Assembly (NCBI GenBank): GCA_934630515.1
Contig: CAKTVV010000005.1
Coordinates: 76,524-140,523, forward strand
Source of the DNA: an uncultured Eubacteriales bacterium
Lineage (GTDB): Bacteria > Bacillota > Clostridia > Oscillospirales > Acutalibacteraceae
Direction: 5' to 3'
DNA: 64,000 nt
Shown piece after piece: positions 18,838-28,198 of this stretch (position 1 is its first letter; every line of letters begins with the position of its first letter). The notes under the pieces were generated by a model, which saw only the letters and a list, made by a program, of their open reading frames with translations, searched no databases and had not been told where the DNA came from. The position numbers and the translations under genes were made by a program.

Positions 18838-18892
18838 GGCACCAAACACGGCTTGCGGCGGCCATACGGCGCAGCACAAGCCGTCCCGGTGC
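18838..18892. terminator. hairpin after tyrS
   Basis: An 8-bp stem (18848-18855 with 18877-18884) inside an outer GGCACC/GGTGC pairing. The T-run is on the minus strand (AAAAAA at 18833-18837), so it may block antisense transcription into tyrS as well as ending tyrS. Confidence 0.45.
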
Positions 18893-18950
18893 GACGATCC
18901 GCCCGGTCTGTCTGTCGGGCGTCCGGCGGATCCGTACATACAGCAAAAAA

Positions 18951-18985
18951 CTGCCCCCATCCCGCAAGCTGCGGGATGGGGGCAG
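18951..18985 (-). terminator. intrinsic terminator of mscL
   Basis: A 16-bp perfect stem (18951-18966 with 18970-18985), followed on the minus strand by TTTTTT. It ends the leftward mscL gene. Confidence 0.9.
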
Positions 18986-19003
18986 TGTGGTTTACGCTGA
19001 AAA

Positions 19004-19429
19004 TTACTCCTCCAGCTGAGAGGTGCAATGGGGGCAGCGGGTAGCCTCGATGGCGATCTCCGATTTGCAATAGGGGCAGGTCTTGGTGGTGGGCTCCGGC
19101 TCCTCCTCGTCGTCGCTCTTCTTCACCAGCTTGGTGAGGTCATGGAAGCTGTTCATCAGCCGAATGATCAGGAACAGCACCAGCGCAATAATGAAGAAAT
19201 TGAGCACCGCCATAATGAAAGCGCCGTACCGCAGCGACACGCCGAACACATTCAGCGACAGATTACTGAAGTCCTGTTTTACCAACAAACCGATGATGGG
19301 GGAGATGATGTCGTTCACCAGCGAGTCCACGATCGCCTTAAAAGCGGCACCGATCATGATACCGACGGCCATATCCACAACGCTGCCCCGGTTGATGAAT
19401 TTGCGGAATTCGTCAAAAAACTTTTTCAT
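19004..19429 (-). CDS. mscL: large-conductance mechanosensitive channel with C-terminal zinc ribbon
   Basis: 141 aa. The N-terminal FDEFRKFINRGSVVDMAVG segment and the following glycine-rich TM1 are diagnostic of MscL; TM2 lies near residues 70-90. The channel opens under membrane tension to release solutes on hypo-osmotic shock. The C-terminus carries CPYC and CPHC pairs forming a zinc ribbon, an addition seen in some Firmicutes MscL proteins. ATG 19429 is preceded by GGAGG. Confidence 0.95.
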   Translation of the reverse strand: MKKFFDEFRKFINRGSVVDMAVGIMIGAAFKAIVDSLVNDIISPIIGLLVKQDFSNLSLNVFGVSLRYGAFIMAVLNFFIIALVLFLIIRLMNSFHDLTKLVKKSDDEEEPEPTTKTCPYCKSEIAIEATRCPHCTSQLEE

Positions 19430-19573
19430 TCTTTTGCCTCCTTGACTGATTGTATCTCTAAGCATAGCATACTCCGCTGATAAAATCCACTCTTTTTCTC
19501 ATTTTCCTGCAAGAAAGCAGCAGGAAAACGACGGCGGAATTTAGCGTATGTTGCCGAAAGTCGGGGGAAACGG

Positions 19574-19602
19574 TTGCTTTTTCCGCCGACAAGGAGTATA
19601 GT
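19574..19602 (+). promoter_or_regulatory. promoter of azlCD
   Basis: -35 TTGCTT (19574-19579), 17-bp spacer, -10 TATAGT (19597-19602). The roughly 60-nt leader contains a hairpin with stem ACGGCAG/CTGCCGT (about 19611-19644). Confidence 0.55.
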
Positions 19603-19670
19603 AAGGAGCATACGGCAGGGTGGCTGCGCCGCCGCTGCCGTCAGTTCATTTCTAAAGGAGAGAAACGGTC

Positions 19671-20369
19671 ATGCGGTCGCCCTTCATTCGGGGAATGGCA
19701 CACGGTGTGCCGATTATGTTGGGGTATCTGTCGGTATCCTTTGGCTTTGGGATCGCAGCGGTGCGGTTGGGACTGTCTCCGGCGGCAGCGGTGGCGATCT
19801 CGGCACTCAACCTGACCTCGGCGGGTCAGGCGGCGGGCATTGAGATCATCGCCGCCGGCGGAGCGTTGGTGGAGATGGCGCTGACCCAGCTGGTCATCAA
19901 CCTGCGGTATGCGCTGATGGGCATTTCCCTGTCCCAGAATCTGGACAGTACCTTTAATACCCCCCGGCGGCTGCTGGTGTCCTACGGCATCACGGATGAG
20001 ATCTACGCCGTGGCGGTGTCCCGTCCGGAGCCGCTGACCGCCCGGTATATGTACGGGCTGATCCTGACTCCGTTCCTTGGCTGGACAGCGGGGACGGCGC
20101 TGGGAGCGCTGGCAGGGCGGCTGCTGCCGGATGTGGTGACCGACGCCATGGGCATCGTCCTGTACGGGATGTTCCTGGCTATCTTTGTGCCGGTGGCACG
20201 CAAGGACAAACGGGTGCTGTGCGTGGTGCTGCTGGCGGCGGCGTTCAGTGCCGTGTTCAAATATCTGCTGCCGGGGGTGTCCGGCGGCTTCGCCGTGATC
20301 CTCAGCGCTTTGGCGGCGTCGGTGGCGGGGGCGCTGCTGTTCCCGCTGAGAGAGGAGGAGAACGCATGA
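19671..20369 (+). CDS. azlC: AzlC family branched-chain amino acid exporter subunit
   Basis: 232 aa, multi-pass membrane protein. The N-terminal FIRGMAHGVPIMLGYLSVSF segment and LNLTSAGQAAG are characteristic of AzlC/YgaZ. With the small AzlD partner it exports branched-chain amino acids. The stop overlaps the azlD start (ATGA at 20366-20369), giving tight translational coupling and equimolar synthesis. Confidence 0.9.
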   Translation: MRSPFIRGMAHGVPIMLGYLSVSFGFGIAAVRLGLSPAAAVAISALNLTSAGQAAGIEIIAAGGALVEMALTQLVINLRYALMGISLSQNLDSTFNTPRRLLVSYGITDEIYAVAVSRPEPLTARYMYGLILTPFLGWTAGTALGALAGRLLPDVVTDAMGIVLYGMFLAIFVPVARKDKRVLCVVLLAAAFSAVFKYLLPGVSGGFAVILSALAASVAGALLFPLREEENA

Positions 20370-20665
20370 GCATGGCCTTGTATATTGCCGTGATGGCGGG
20401 GGTCACCTATCTGGTGCGGGCGATCCCCTTTACGCTGATGCGGCGGCAGATCCGGTCCCGCTTTCTGCGCAGTTTGTTCTACTATCTGCCCTATGCGGTG
20501 CTGAGCGCCATGACGCTGCCGGCGATCTTCTATTCCACCGGCAATATGACCACGGCGGCGGTGGGCACGGCGGTGGCGCTGGTGCTGGCGTATTTCCGCT
20601 GTCCGCTGATCGTGGTGGCGCTGGCAGCGGCGGCAGCGGCGCTGCTGACCGGGCTGGTGCTGTGA
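20366..20665 (+). CDS. azlD: AzlD family branched-chain amino acid exporter subunit
   Basis: 99 aa with three or four hydrophobic helices. YLVRAIPFTLMRR near the start and the short length match AzlD/YgaH, the obligate partner of AzlC. Its ATG lies within the azlC stop and is preceded by GAGGAGGAG. It is followed by a bidirectional terminator shared with gpmI. Confidence 0.88.
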   Translation: MSMALYIAVMAGVTYLVRAIPFTLMRRQIRSRFLRSLFYYLPYAVLSAMTLPAIFYSTGNMTTAAVGTAVALVLAYFRCPLIVVALAAAAAALLTGLVL

Positions 20666-20688
20666 TCTCTTGGATAAATATAGCATAA

Positions 20689-20728
20689 AAGCGGCGCTGC
20701 ACTTCTTTTGCGAAGTGCAGCGCCGCTT
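20689..20728. terminator. bidirectional intrinsic terminator between azlD and gpmI
   Basis: A perfect 17-bp stem (20689-20705 with 20712-20728) with a 6-nt loop. AAAA lies at the left flank for leftward gpmI and a T-rich run at the right flank for azlCD. Confidence 0.9.
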
Positions 20729-20742
20729 GTGTTTTCCGGAGC

Positions 20743-22260
20743 TTAGTTCATCAGCGATCTGCCGGTCATTTCCTCCGGCTGGGGCAATCCCAGAATCTGC
20801 AGCATCGTGGGGGCGATATCCGCCAGCCGTCCGCCCGTGCGCAGGGTGCAATCCTTACCCACCACGCAGAAGGGCACCGGATTGGTGGTGTGCGCCGTGA
20901 AGGGAGAGCCGTCCGGCTCGTACATCTTATCGGCGTTGCCGTGGTCGGCGGTGATGAGCGCCACGCCGCCCATGGCGAGGGTCGCCTCCACCGTCTTGCC
21001 TACGCAGGTATCCACTGCCTCCACCGCTTTCACGGCGGCGTCAAACACGCCGGTGTGTCCCACCATGTCGCAGTTGGCGTAGTTGAGAATGATGACGTCG
21101 TATTTGCCGGAGTTGATCCGGGAAACCACCTCGTCGCAGACCTTATAGGCGCTCATCTCCGGCTGGAGATCATAGGTCGCCACCTTGGGCGAGTGGATCA
21201 GAGCCCGATCCTCGCCGGGATACTCCTTTTCCACGCCGCCGTTAAAGAAGAAGGTCACATGGGCGTATTTCTCCGTTTCGGCAATGCGCAGCTGGGTCAG
21301 ATCGTTCTTGCTCAGATACTCGCCCAGCGTATTCTGCAGGGTCTGGGGCTTGAACGCCACCTGCACATGGGGCATAGTGGCATCGTACTGGGTCATGCAC
21401 ACATAGGTCAGCGGGAAGCAGCCGCCCCGGCGCTCAAAGCCCTCGAAAGCGGGATCCACCAGCGTGCGGGTGATCTCCCGTGCCCGGTCGGGGCGGAAGT
21501 TGAAGAACACCACGGCGTCGTTCGCCTTGATGACCCCCTCTTTACCGGTGCAGACCACCGGCACCACAAACTCGTCGGTCACATCGGCGGCATAGGAGGC
21601 ATCCATTGCCGCTGCCGGGTCGGCGTTCTCCATGCCCTCGCCGTAGACCATGGCGGCGTAGGCTTTCTCCACCCGCTCCCAGCGGTTATCCCGATCCATA
21701 GCGTAATACCGCCCGGTGACGGTGGCGATCTTGCCTACGCCGATGCGCTGCAGCTCAGCCTGCAGCTTCTCGATATACTCCTTGCCGGAGGTGGGGGGCA
21801 CGTCCCGGCCGTCCATCAGCGCATGGACATAGACCTGCTCCACGCCGCTGCGCTTCGCCATCTCCAGCAGCCCCAGCAGGTGGTCAAAATGGCTGTGCAC
21901 ACCGCCGTCGGACAGCAGACCGATGAGGTGCAGAGCGGCGCCGGGCTTTTTGGCAGCGGTCATGGCATTCTGCAGCGCCTCATTTTCAAAGAAATCGCCG
22001 TCCTGAATGGACTTGGTGATGCGGGTCAGCTCCTGATACACGATGCGGCCGGCGCCCATGTTGGTGTGACCCACCTCGCTGTTGCCCATCTGCCCGTCCG
22101 GCAGCCCTACATCCATGCCGGAGGCGCCGATCTGGGTGGTGGGATTCTCGGCAAACAGCCGGGTCAGATTGGGGGTCTTGGCGGCCTTAATGGCGTTGCC
22201 GTAGGTGTCGGGGTTAATGCCGAAGCCATCCATGATGATGAGAGTTAAAGGCTTTTTCAT
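20743..22260 (-). CDS. gpmI: 2,3-bisphosphoglycerate-independent phosphoglycerate mutase
   Basis: 505 aa, alkaline-phosphatase superfamily enzyme that interconverts 3- and 2-phosphoglycerate using two Mn ions. Visible features are the metal-binding start [10 protein letters not shown], the catalytic-serine segment [14 protein letters not shown], and the late metal site TADHGNAD. The start at 22260 (MKKPLTL) follows an AAGGA site; an upstream in-frame extension of 56 codons is not family-like. It is separated from tpiA-pgk by an orphan gene and a terminator, so it is a separate transcription unit. Confidence 0.96.
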   Translation of the reverse strand: MKKPLTLIIMDGFGINPDTYGNAIKAAKTPNLTRLFAENPTTQIGASGMDVGLPDGQMGNSEVGHTNMGAGRIVYQELTRITKSIQDGDFFENEALQNAMTAAKKPGAALHLIGLLSDGGVHSHFDHLLGLLEMAKRSGVEQVYVHALMDGRDVPPTSGKEYIEKLQAELQRIGVGKIATVTGRYYAMDRDNRWERVEKAYAAMVYGEGMENADPAAAMDASYAADVTDEFVVPVVCTGKEGVIKANDAVVFFNFRPDRAREITRTLVDPAFEGFERRGGCFPLTYVCMTQYDATMPHVQVAFKPQTLQNTLGEYLSKNDLTQLRIAETEKYAHVTFFFNGGVEKEYPGEDRALIHSPKVATYDLQPEMSAYKVCDEVVSRINSGKYDVIILNYANCDMVGHTGVFDAAVKAVEAVDTCVGKTVEATLAMGGVALITADHGNADKMYEPDGSPFTAHTTNPVPFCVVGKDCTLRTGGRLADIAPTMLQILGLPQPEEMTGRSLMN

Positions 22261-22408
22261 AGTCTGATCTTCCTTGCAATATAGAGTAGTAGTTTTTATT
22301 GCCCCTCTCCAAGGGCTTGCGGTGGCATGGATTATTGCAAGCCGGTCTGGAAAGAGTCCAAACACGGCTTTTACACTGTCGTTAATCGTTAAGTCGTGTG
22401 TGCAATCA

Positions 22409-22888
22409 TTATTTTGCTGAATCGACAAATTGGATATTTAGAGACCAGCCCTCGTCATAAGGGCTATATGGTTCAAAGTCCTCCTTGAAATCTTTGATGC
22501 AGGGAATCTTGTCCAGATCATATGCATCCCATTCTTCCAGTTCTTCGTCTGTTGCCTCAGTTAGTCCAAAGAAAGCAAGTGCATGAGAATCATGGGTTGC
22601 AACGAGTTCGTTCAGCTCGTCTTCATCCATAGGTGCCAGTCCCTGGCATTCCATGACATACTCGACTTCTGTATCAATGCCGATTTCAATTTCCATCTCG
22701 TTGATTTCATCATAGGCACGTTGTAGAACGTCTTGTAATTCAGGAACGTCATTTAAAGATCGGCCTTCAGCGATTGCTTGGTCGTAAGCGACCGTTTCCA
22801 CATCTGTTAAGGCAATTTTATAGTCGATCCAGTCAGAAGAGTCGCATTTACCGAAAGTGGAACTATATTGAATTGTTGCATATTTCAT
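22409..22888 (-). CDS. acidic protein of unknown function, AT-richer than its surroundings
   Basis: 159 aa, not recognised. It is strongly acidic with several Asp/Glu clusters ([24 protein letters not shown]) and no signal peptide or membrane helix, so it is likely cytosolic. Base composition is visibly lower in GC than the flanking glycolytic genes, and it lies alone between gpmI and the tpiA terminator. It may have been acquired by transfer; acidic DNA-mimic or immunity-type roles are possible but unsupported. Confidence 0.6.
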   Translation of the reverse strand: MKYATIQYSSTFGKCDSSDWIDYKIALTDVETVAYDQAIAEGRSLNDVPELQDVLQRAYDEINEMEIEIGIDTEVEYVMECQGLAPMDEDELNELVATHDSHALAFFGLTEATDEELEEWDAYDLDKIPCIKDFKEDFEPYSPYDEGWSLNIQFVDSAK

Positions 22889-22954
22889 TAATCTTACTCA
22901 ACCTTTTCTGAATTGTGGAAGTTCAATCTTTTTTGGTGCACTGAATAGTGACTT

Positions 22955-23018
22955 TTGCATCACATGGAGATTGGTTCACACAGGGCCATTGCCTTAGAAG
23001 AAACCCTGTGACGATGCA
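22955..23018. repeat. nested inverted repeat upstream of orphan gene
   Basis: CACAGGG (about 22978-22984) pairs with CCCTGTG (about 23003-23009) inside an outer TGCATC/GATGCA pair. It lies in the 235-bp gap between the orphan acidic gene and the tpiA terminator, a gap with no gene. It could be an operator-like or mobile-element end structure. Confidence 0.4.
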
Positions 23019-23071
23019 TCTTCGCTGTACGCACATTTGGTTTCTATCACTTCGATACAGGAAATTGAAAA

Positions 23072-23104
23072 GCGCAGGACGGGGCGGCTTGCCCCGCCCT
23101 GCGC
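23072..23104 (-). terminator. intrinsic terminator of pgk-tpiA
   Basis: A long GC-rich stem (about 23072-23085 with 23091-23104) followed on the minus strand by TTTTCAATTT. It ends the leftward glycolytic pair. Confidence 0.85.
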
Positions 23105-23123
23105 CGGTGACAGTGCGTACGGT

Positions 23124-23876
23124 TTATTTCGCCGCAGCTACGATGGTGGCGAAATCGTTGGGCTTCAGAGAAGCGCCGCCGATCAGACCGCCGTCCACGT
23201 CGGACTGCGCCAGCAGCTCCGCCGCATTGGCGGCGTTCATGGAGCCGCCGTACTGAATGGTGACCGCCTTGGCGGCCGCCTCATTGTACAGACCGGCGAT
23301 GACCTGCCGGATCTCGCCGCAGACCTCGTTCGCCTGAGCGGCGGTGGCGGTCTTGCCGGTGCCGATCGCCCAGACCGGCTCATAGGCGATAATGACCCGC
23401 TTCAGCTCTTCCTCGGATACGCCGTTGAGGGCGATCTTGGTCTGCATAGCCACCACCTCGCCGGTGATGCCCAGTTCCCGCTGCTCCAGATACTCGCCCA
23501 CGCACAGAATGACGGTCAGACCCGCATCCAGAGCGCCCCGCACCCGCTTGGCCACGGTGGCGTCGGTATCACCGAAGTAGGTGCGCCGCTCGCTGTGTCC
23601 CAGAATCACATAGCCGACGCCCATCTCCCGCAGCATATCGGCGGCGATCTCACCGGTGAAAGCACCATGCTTCTCCCAGTAGCAGTTCTGCGCCGCCACA
23701 CCGATCTTGGTGCCCTTGGTCGCCTCCAGAGCGGTCTGCAGATCCACGAAGGGAACGCCCACCACCACGTCGCAGGCAGCGTCCGCTACCAGCGGCTTAA
23801 TGGCGTCGATCAGCTCTTTTGCCTCGGCGGGGGTCTTATTCATCTTCCAGTTGCCGGCGATTACATACTTACCCAT
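23124..23876 (-). CDS. tpiA: triosephosphate isomerase
   Basis: 250 aa (beta/alpha)8 barrel converting dihydroxyacetone phosphate and glyceraldehyde 3-phosphate. Active-site signatures are AGNWKMNKT (Lys), GHSERRTYFGD (His) and AYEPVWAIGTGKTA (Glu and the flexible loop 6). It lies 42 bp downstream of pgk on the same strand and is followed by a terminator, so pgk-tpiA form one operon. Confidence 0.97.
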   Translation of the reverse strand: MGKYVIAGNWKMNKTPAEAKELIDAIKPLVADAACDVVVGVPFVDLQTALEATKGTKIGVAAQNCYWEKHGAFTGEIAADMLREMGVGYVILGHSERRTYFGDTDATVAKRVRGALDAGLTVILCVGEYLEQRELGITGEVVAMQTKIALNGVSEEELKRVIIAYEPVWAIGTGKTATAAQANEVCGEIRQVIAGLYNEAAAKAVTIQYGGSMNAANAAELLAQSDVDGGLIGGASLKPNDFATIVAAAK

Positions 23877-23918
23877 AATTCATCTGTCCTTTCGTTACGC
23901 AAAGCCGTGTGGTCAGGT

Positions 23919-25223
23919 TCAGTCCTTATCGTTCAGGCAGGCGATGCCGGGCAGCACCTTACCCTCCAGGAACTCCAGAGAAGCGCCGCCGCCGGTGGAG
24001 ATGTGGGTCATCTTGTCGGCAAAGCCCAGATTCTCGACCGCCGCCGCCGAGTCGCCGCCGCCGATGATGGAGATGGCGCCGCTGTCGGCGACCGCCTTCG
24101 CCACGGCGATGGTGCCGCTTGCGAAATTCTCCCACTCAAACACGCCCATGGGGCCGTTCCACACCACCGTGCCGGCGCCCACCAGAGACTTGGCGAAAAG
24201 CTCCTGCGTGGTGGGTCCGATGTCCATGCCCATCCAGCCGTCCGGGATGGCGTCGGAATAGATCCGCATGAAGGGAGCGTTCTCGTCATAGTCCCGGCTG
24301 ATGATGTTATCCACCGGCAGGATGAAGTTGACGCCCTTCTCCTTCGCCTTAGCCATCATCGCCTTGGCCTCCTCCACCTTATCCAGCTCGCACAGGGAGG
24401 TGCCCACATTGTTGCCCTGCGCCTTGAGGAAGGTGTACGCCATACCGCCGCCGATGATGAGGGTGTCCACCTTATCCAGCAGGTTGTTGATGACGCCGAT
24501 CTTATCGGACACCTTGGCGCCGCCCAGGATCGCCACGAAGGGACGCTTGGGATCCTCCAGCGCCTTGCCCATGACGGTGATCTCCTTCTGGATCAGATAG
24601 CCGCAGGCTGCGGGCAGGTAATCCGCCACGCCGGCGGTGGAGGCATGGGCACGGTGCGCCGTGCCGAAGGCATCGTTCACATACAGCTCTGCCAGATCCG
24701 CCAGCGCCTTGGCAAAGGCGGGATCGTTCTTCGTCTCCCGGGCGTCAAACCGCACATTCTCGATCAGCACCGCCTCGCCGTCCTTCAGGGCAGCGATCTT
24801 GGCATGGGCGTCGTCGCCGATGATGTCGGCGGCAAAGGTCACCTTGCCGTCCAGCAGCTCGTTGAGCCGATCCGCCACGGGCTTCAGGGTGAACTTCTTG
24901 GCGTCGTTCGCCAGCGCCTTGGCGATATATTCCGCCTTGGCAGCTGCCTGCTCCGCCTCGGGCAGAGCGGCCACAGCCGCCTTTTCCTTCTTATTCAGGC
25001 CGAAGCCCTCGGTGAAGATGGCGTGGGGCTTACCCATGTGGGAGCAGAGAATGACCTTGGCACCATGCTCCAGCAGATATTGAATGGTGGGCAGCGCACC
25101 GATGATACGCTTATCGCTGGTGATCTTGCCGTCCTTCATGGGAACGTTGAAATCGCAGCGCACCAGTACACGCTTGCCCGCTACGTCCAGATCCTCGACG
25201 GTCTTTTTGTTCAGGTAACTCAT
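23919..25223 (-). CDS. pgk: phosphoglycerate kinase
   Basis: 434 aa; transfers phosphate from 1,3-bisphosphoglycerate to ADP. Signatures: [12 protein letters not shown] near the N-terminus, [25 protein letters not shown] and the nucleotide loop [10 protein letters not shown]. The usual length is about 390-400 aa. The extra length is a roughly 35-residue Ala/Lys/Glu-rich insertion around residues 75-115, after SHMGKP; this longer form occurs in some Clostridia. It is the first gene of pgk-tpiA. Confidence 0.97.
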   Translation of the reverse strand: MSYLNKKTVEDLDVAGKRVLVRCDFNVPMKDGKITSDKRIIGALPTIQYLLEHGAKVILCSHMGKPHAIFTEGFGLNKKEKAAVAALPEAEQAAAKAEYIAKALANDAKKFTLKPVADRLNELLDGKVTFAADIIGDDAHAKIAALKDGEAVLIENVRFDARETKNDPAFAKALADLAELYVNDAFGTAHRAHASTAGVADYLPAACGYLIQKEITVMGKALEDPKRPFVAILGGAKVSDKIGVINNLLDKVDTLIIGGGMAYTFLKAQGNNVGTSLCELDKVEEAKAMMAKAKEKGVNFILPVDNIISRDYDENAPFMRIYSDAIPDGWMGMDIGPTTQELFAKSLVGAGTVVWNGPMGVFEWENFASGTIAVAKAVADSGAISIIGGGDSAAAVENLGFADKMTHISTGGGASLEFLEGKVLPGIACLNDKD

Positions 25224-25281
25224 AATAGTACATCCTTTCTAAAATGATCTCTGTTAAAAAGGTAACAATTTGCCATCAATC

Positions 25282-25310
25282 ATTGTATACGATTTTGCGT
25301 CGGATTGCAA
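25282..25310 (-). promoter_or_regulatory. sigma-A promoter of pgk-tpiA
   Basis: Read leftward: -35 TTGCAA (25305-25310), 17-bp spacer, -10 TACAAT (25282-25287), about 55 bp before the pgk start. Confidence 0.7.
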
Positions 25311-25406
25311 GAGCGGAATGTGTATGAAGTGTAAATTTTGCCGTTTTTTCCCTATCAGCGTACCCGACAGGGCAAAAACTATGCAACCGGGCAGCAAAAA
25401 ACCGCC

Positions 25407-26780
25407 TTACAGGGTGCGCAAGCCCTTGGGGTACCGGTTCTTCAGCCGTCCGCCGCTGGCCTTGCCGAAGCCCAGAGGTATGCCCGCCACCGCCACGGCG
25501 GTATAGCCGCCGGTGTCGGTCGGTATTTCCGCTCCGTGGAGATACGCTGTCAGCCGGGGGTCGGAAAGGGGGAGGGACAGCCGCTGCCGGCAGCTGGCGC
25601 TGCGGGCAGCGGCAAAGGCGGCGTGGCAGGGCTCCAGCCGGTTTTTGCACACCTGAGCGACGGCAAGCCCCGCCGCCAGCGTGCCGGTACCCTTCAGCTC
25701 CGGCAGCTCCGGCGGGAGCAGTCGTACCGTGTCGCCTACGGTGACGAATACGCCCTCAGGCGTATCCGCAAAGCAATCCTCATACAGCGCCCGGGCTGCC
25801 TCCCGGTGCACATCCCGGGCAGGAGGCACATAGAGGGCGGGGCTGCCGCCGGGGGCGTCCTCCGTTTTGCGCAGGCGGGCGATGAAATGTCCCTCGCCCC
25901 CTTGGTGGGGGAAGATGCGGCGGCAGCCGGTCAGATCGGCGGAGCAGGCGGCATCTCCAAAGGCGGTCAGCGCCGCCGCCGGAAAGCCGGGGCAGCCCCA
26001 ATCGACCGTGATCGGCTCCACCGCAAACTCCGGATGGCGGTTCAAAAACCGGGCGACCGCCAGCTCGTTCTCCTCCGGGGCAAAGGTGCAGGTGGAATAC
26101 ACCAGCCGTCCGCCGGGACGCAGCATCCCGGCGGCAGCGTCCAGAATGGCGTCCTGCCGGGCGGCGCACAGGCGGATATTATCCACGCTCCAGCCGGCAA
26201 GGGCTTGGGGCTCCTTGCGAAACATCCCCTCGCCGGAGCAGGGAGCATCCACCAGCACCCCGTCGAAGTAGCCCGGCAGCGCCTCGCTTAACCGCCCTGT
26301 GTCGCTATTGGAGACCACCGCCCGCCGCACACCGCAGCGCTCCAGATTCTGCAGCAAAATTTTCGCCCGGGCGGGGACATATTCGTTGCACCACAGCAGC
26401 CCGGTATGCCCCAAAGCGGCGGCGATCTGGGTGGATTTGCCGCCGGGGGCGGCGCACAGGTCGAGAATTTTCTCCCCCGGGCAGGGCGCCAGCACCGTCA
26501 CCGCCGAGGCGGCGGAGGGCTCCTGCATATAATAAGCGCCGGCATGATGGAGCGGGTCGCTGCCCGCCTTAAAGGGCGCATCTGCATAAAAGCACAGCGG
26601 CGAAAAGGGCGCCGGCGTCAGCGACTGTGGAAACAGGGCGCACAGCTGCTCCGGGGTGGTCTTCAGTGTATTGACCCGCAGCCCCCGGCGCAGGGGCTGG
26701 GCGTAGGCCGTCTGCATCGCCGGCAGCAGGTCGCCGGGCAAGCGCTCCATCCGGCGCTCAAATTCCTGTGGAAGCTCCAT
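25407..26780 (-). CDS. RsmF/NOL1-NOP2-Sun family rRNA m5C methyltransferase
   Basis: 457 aa. A Rossmann-fold methyltransferase with SAM motif I LDLCAAPGGKSTQIAA, catalytic cysteine motifs DAPCSGEGMFR and YSTCTFAPEEN. The N-terminal LRVNTLKTTPEQL segment is the usual RNA-binding lead-in, and the C-terminal region resembles the RsmF/YebU extension. It should methylate C5 of a cytosine in 16S rRNA using SAM; the exact site cannot be told from sequence alone. Confidence 0.88.
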   Translation of the reverse strand: MELPQEFERRMERLPGDLLPAMQTAYAQPLRRGLRVNTLKTTPEQLCALFPQSLTPAPFSPLCFYADAPFKAGSDPLHHAGAYYMQEPSAASAVTVLAPCPGEKILDLCAAPGGKSTQIAAALGHTGLLWCNEYVPARAKILLQNLERCGVRRAVVSNSDTGRLSEALPGYFDGVLVDAPCSGEGMFRKEPQALAGWSVDNIRLCAARQDAILDAAAGMLRPGGRLVYSTCTFAPEENELAVARFLNRHPEFAVEPITVDWGCPGFPAAALTAFGDAACSADLTGCRRIFPHQGGEGHFIARLRKTEDAPGGSPALYVPPARDVHREAARALYEDCFADTPEGVFVTVGDTVRLLPPELPELKGTGTLAAGLAVAQVCKNRLEPCHAAFAAARSASCRQRLSLPLSDPRLTAYLHGAEIPTDTGGYTAVAVAGIPLGFGKASGGRLKNRYPKGLRTL

Positions 26781-26807
26781 CCATTCATTCCCCCTATTCG
26801 GAAAAAT

Positions 26808-26834
26808 ACCGCCATCCGGAAACCGGACGGCGGT
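26808..26834 (-). terminator. intrinsic terminator after TSCPD gene
   Basis: Stem ACCGCCATCCGG with CCGGACGGCGGT (one mismatch), loop AAA, followed on the minus strand by ATTTTTCC. Confidence 0.75.
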
Positions 26835-26840
26835 GTAAGA

Positions 26841-27110
26841 TCAATCGGCGGCGGGAGCGGCGGACTCCTCCAGCGCTTGCCGCAGGGCTTTGGCCAGCTG
26901 GTCGGGGCAGGAGGTGCCTTTGTAGCCGCACTCAATACCGGACAGGCGGCGGATCGCCTCCTCCACCGGCATTCCCTCTACCAGACGGGCGACGCCCTGC
27001 GTGTTGCCGTTGCAGCCGCCCTCAAAGGATACGTGGGTCACGCATCCGTCCTGTATGTCAAACTGAATGCTGCGGGAGCAAACTCCCTTGGTACGATACT
27101 GATACGCCAT
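26841..27110 (-). CDS. TSCPD domain protein (TIGR03905 type)
   Basis: 89 aa. It carries the C-terminal TSCPD signature (GTSCPDQLAKAL) and an upstream GGCNGNTQGVARLVEG segment. Short stand-alone TSCPD proteins are widespread in Clostridia; the domain otherwise forms the C-terminus of B12-dependent ribonucleotide reductases. Function of the stand-alone form is unknown. It lies 29 bp behind the PHP gene and is probably co-transcribed with it. Confidence 0.88.
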   Translation of the reverse strand: MAYQYRTKGVCSRSIQFDIQDGCVTHVSFEGGCNGNTQGVARLVEGMPVEEAIRRLSGIECGYKGTSCPDQLAKALRQALEESAAPAAD

Positions 27111-27139
27111 AACGGTTCCTCCTTAGTGAAGATTGAAGC

Positions 27140-27988
27140 TCAGCCCGCCGATGTGTTGCGGCGGGATTTATAGGTACGCATTTTCTGCGGGATGTTCTCG
27201 GGAACGTCGCTGTTGCCCAAGGGGCGGGCAGTGCGGCTGTACATACCGTGAAAATCGCTGCCGCCGGTGGTGAGCAGACCGTGAGCGGCGGCAAACGCCG
27301 CCAGCCGTGCCGCATCCTCGGCGGTATGATCCGGATGCCAGACCTCCACGCCGTCCAGCAGCCCCTCGGCGGTCAGCTCCTCCATGAGCGCCTCGTTATG
27401 ATAGGCGGCGGGATGCGCCAGCACCACTAGTCCGCCGGCGCTGCGGATCAGCTGCGCCGCCTCCCGCACCTCCGGGTATTCCACCGGCACATAGGCACAG
27501 CCGCTCTCCGGGGAAAAGAGCTTATCGTACACGGCGCCGTATATGCTGTCGGCATGTCCGGCGTCCATGAGAGCGTGCATGATATGCTGCTTATAGATCG
27601 TGGTGCTGCCGGAGGCGCAGCGGGTGATGCTCTCCGGCACGATGGGATAATAGCGCAGCACCTTGCGGATCATCTCGTTGGCTGCCGCCCGGCGGCTGAG
27701 GTTGATCCGGCGGCACAGCCCCTCCAGCCGGTCCGGACTGTCGCACAGATAGCCCAGCAGGTGGGCTTTGTTGCCCCGGGCGTTGTCCCGGGTGGAAAAC
27801 TCCACCCCGGGGATGACCTCGATGCCCATCCGCTTGCCGAGAATGACCGCTCGGGTGGAGCCGACCACGGCGTCGTGATCGGTAATGGAAATGGCGGTCA
27901 GGCGCCGCCGCCGGGCAATGCTCAGCAGCTCATCGACGCCCAGCGAGCCGTCGGAAATTCTGGAATGGCAGTGCAGATCAATGGACAT
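27140..27988 (-). CDS. PHP domain phosphoesterase (RNase AM/YciV-like)
   Basis: 282 aa. All metal-binding stretches of the PHP fold are visible: DLHCHSRISDGS, SITDHDAVVG, GVEFSTRDN, AHLLGYL, VLAHPAAYHNE and GGSDFHGMYS. This single-domain type includes the 5'-3' exoribonuclease YciV and 3',5'-nucleotide bisphosphate phosphatases. The start is well supported by GGGGAGGAAAAT. It is first in a leftward pair with the TSCPD gene. Confidence 0.85.
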   Translation of the reverse strand: MSIDLHCHSRISDGSLGVDELLSIARRRRLTAISITDHDAVVGSTRAVILGKRMGIEVIPGVEFSTRDNARGNKAHLLGYLCDSPDRLEGLCRRINLSRRAAANEMIRKVLRYYPIVPESITRCASGSTTIYKQHIMHALMDAGHADSIYGAVYDKLFSPESGCAYVPVEYPEVREAAQLIRSAGGLVVLAHPAAYHNEALMEELTAEGLLDGVEVWHPDHTAEDAARLAAFAAAHGLLTTGGSDFHGMYSRTARPLGNSDVPENIPQKMRTYKSRRNTSAG

Positions 27989-28034
27989 ATTTTCCTCCCC
28001 GTGGTTTTGCAGATCCTCTTTTGTACACTAAATC

Positions 28035-28063
28035 ATTATACGGTTTTTTCGGCTGAAAATCAA
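28035..28063 (-). promoter_or_regulatory. sigma-A promoter of PHP-TSCPD
   Basis: Read leftward: -35 TTGATT (28058-28063), 17-bp spacer, -10 TATAAT (28035-28040). Confidence 0.7.
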
Positions 28064-28198
28064 CTGTCAATTCGGGCATTTTTGCGACAAAAGGCGAAAA
28101 AAGGCGGATTGGCAAAAAATGCCCCACCCGATGGGAGCCGATTTGTGTAAAAATGCGGAGCGCCGTGCGCAAGGGCGTGGAACGGTGAAACTGCAGGG

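Noticed and set aside
23037..25247. A 700-codon open frame on the plus strand opposite tpiA and pgk
   Set aside because: It is the mirror of highly biased GC-rich codons in two certain genes, has no ribosome site and resembles no protein. The same applies to other long antisense frames, for example opposite the portal gene (33021-35105) and glyQS.
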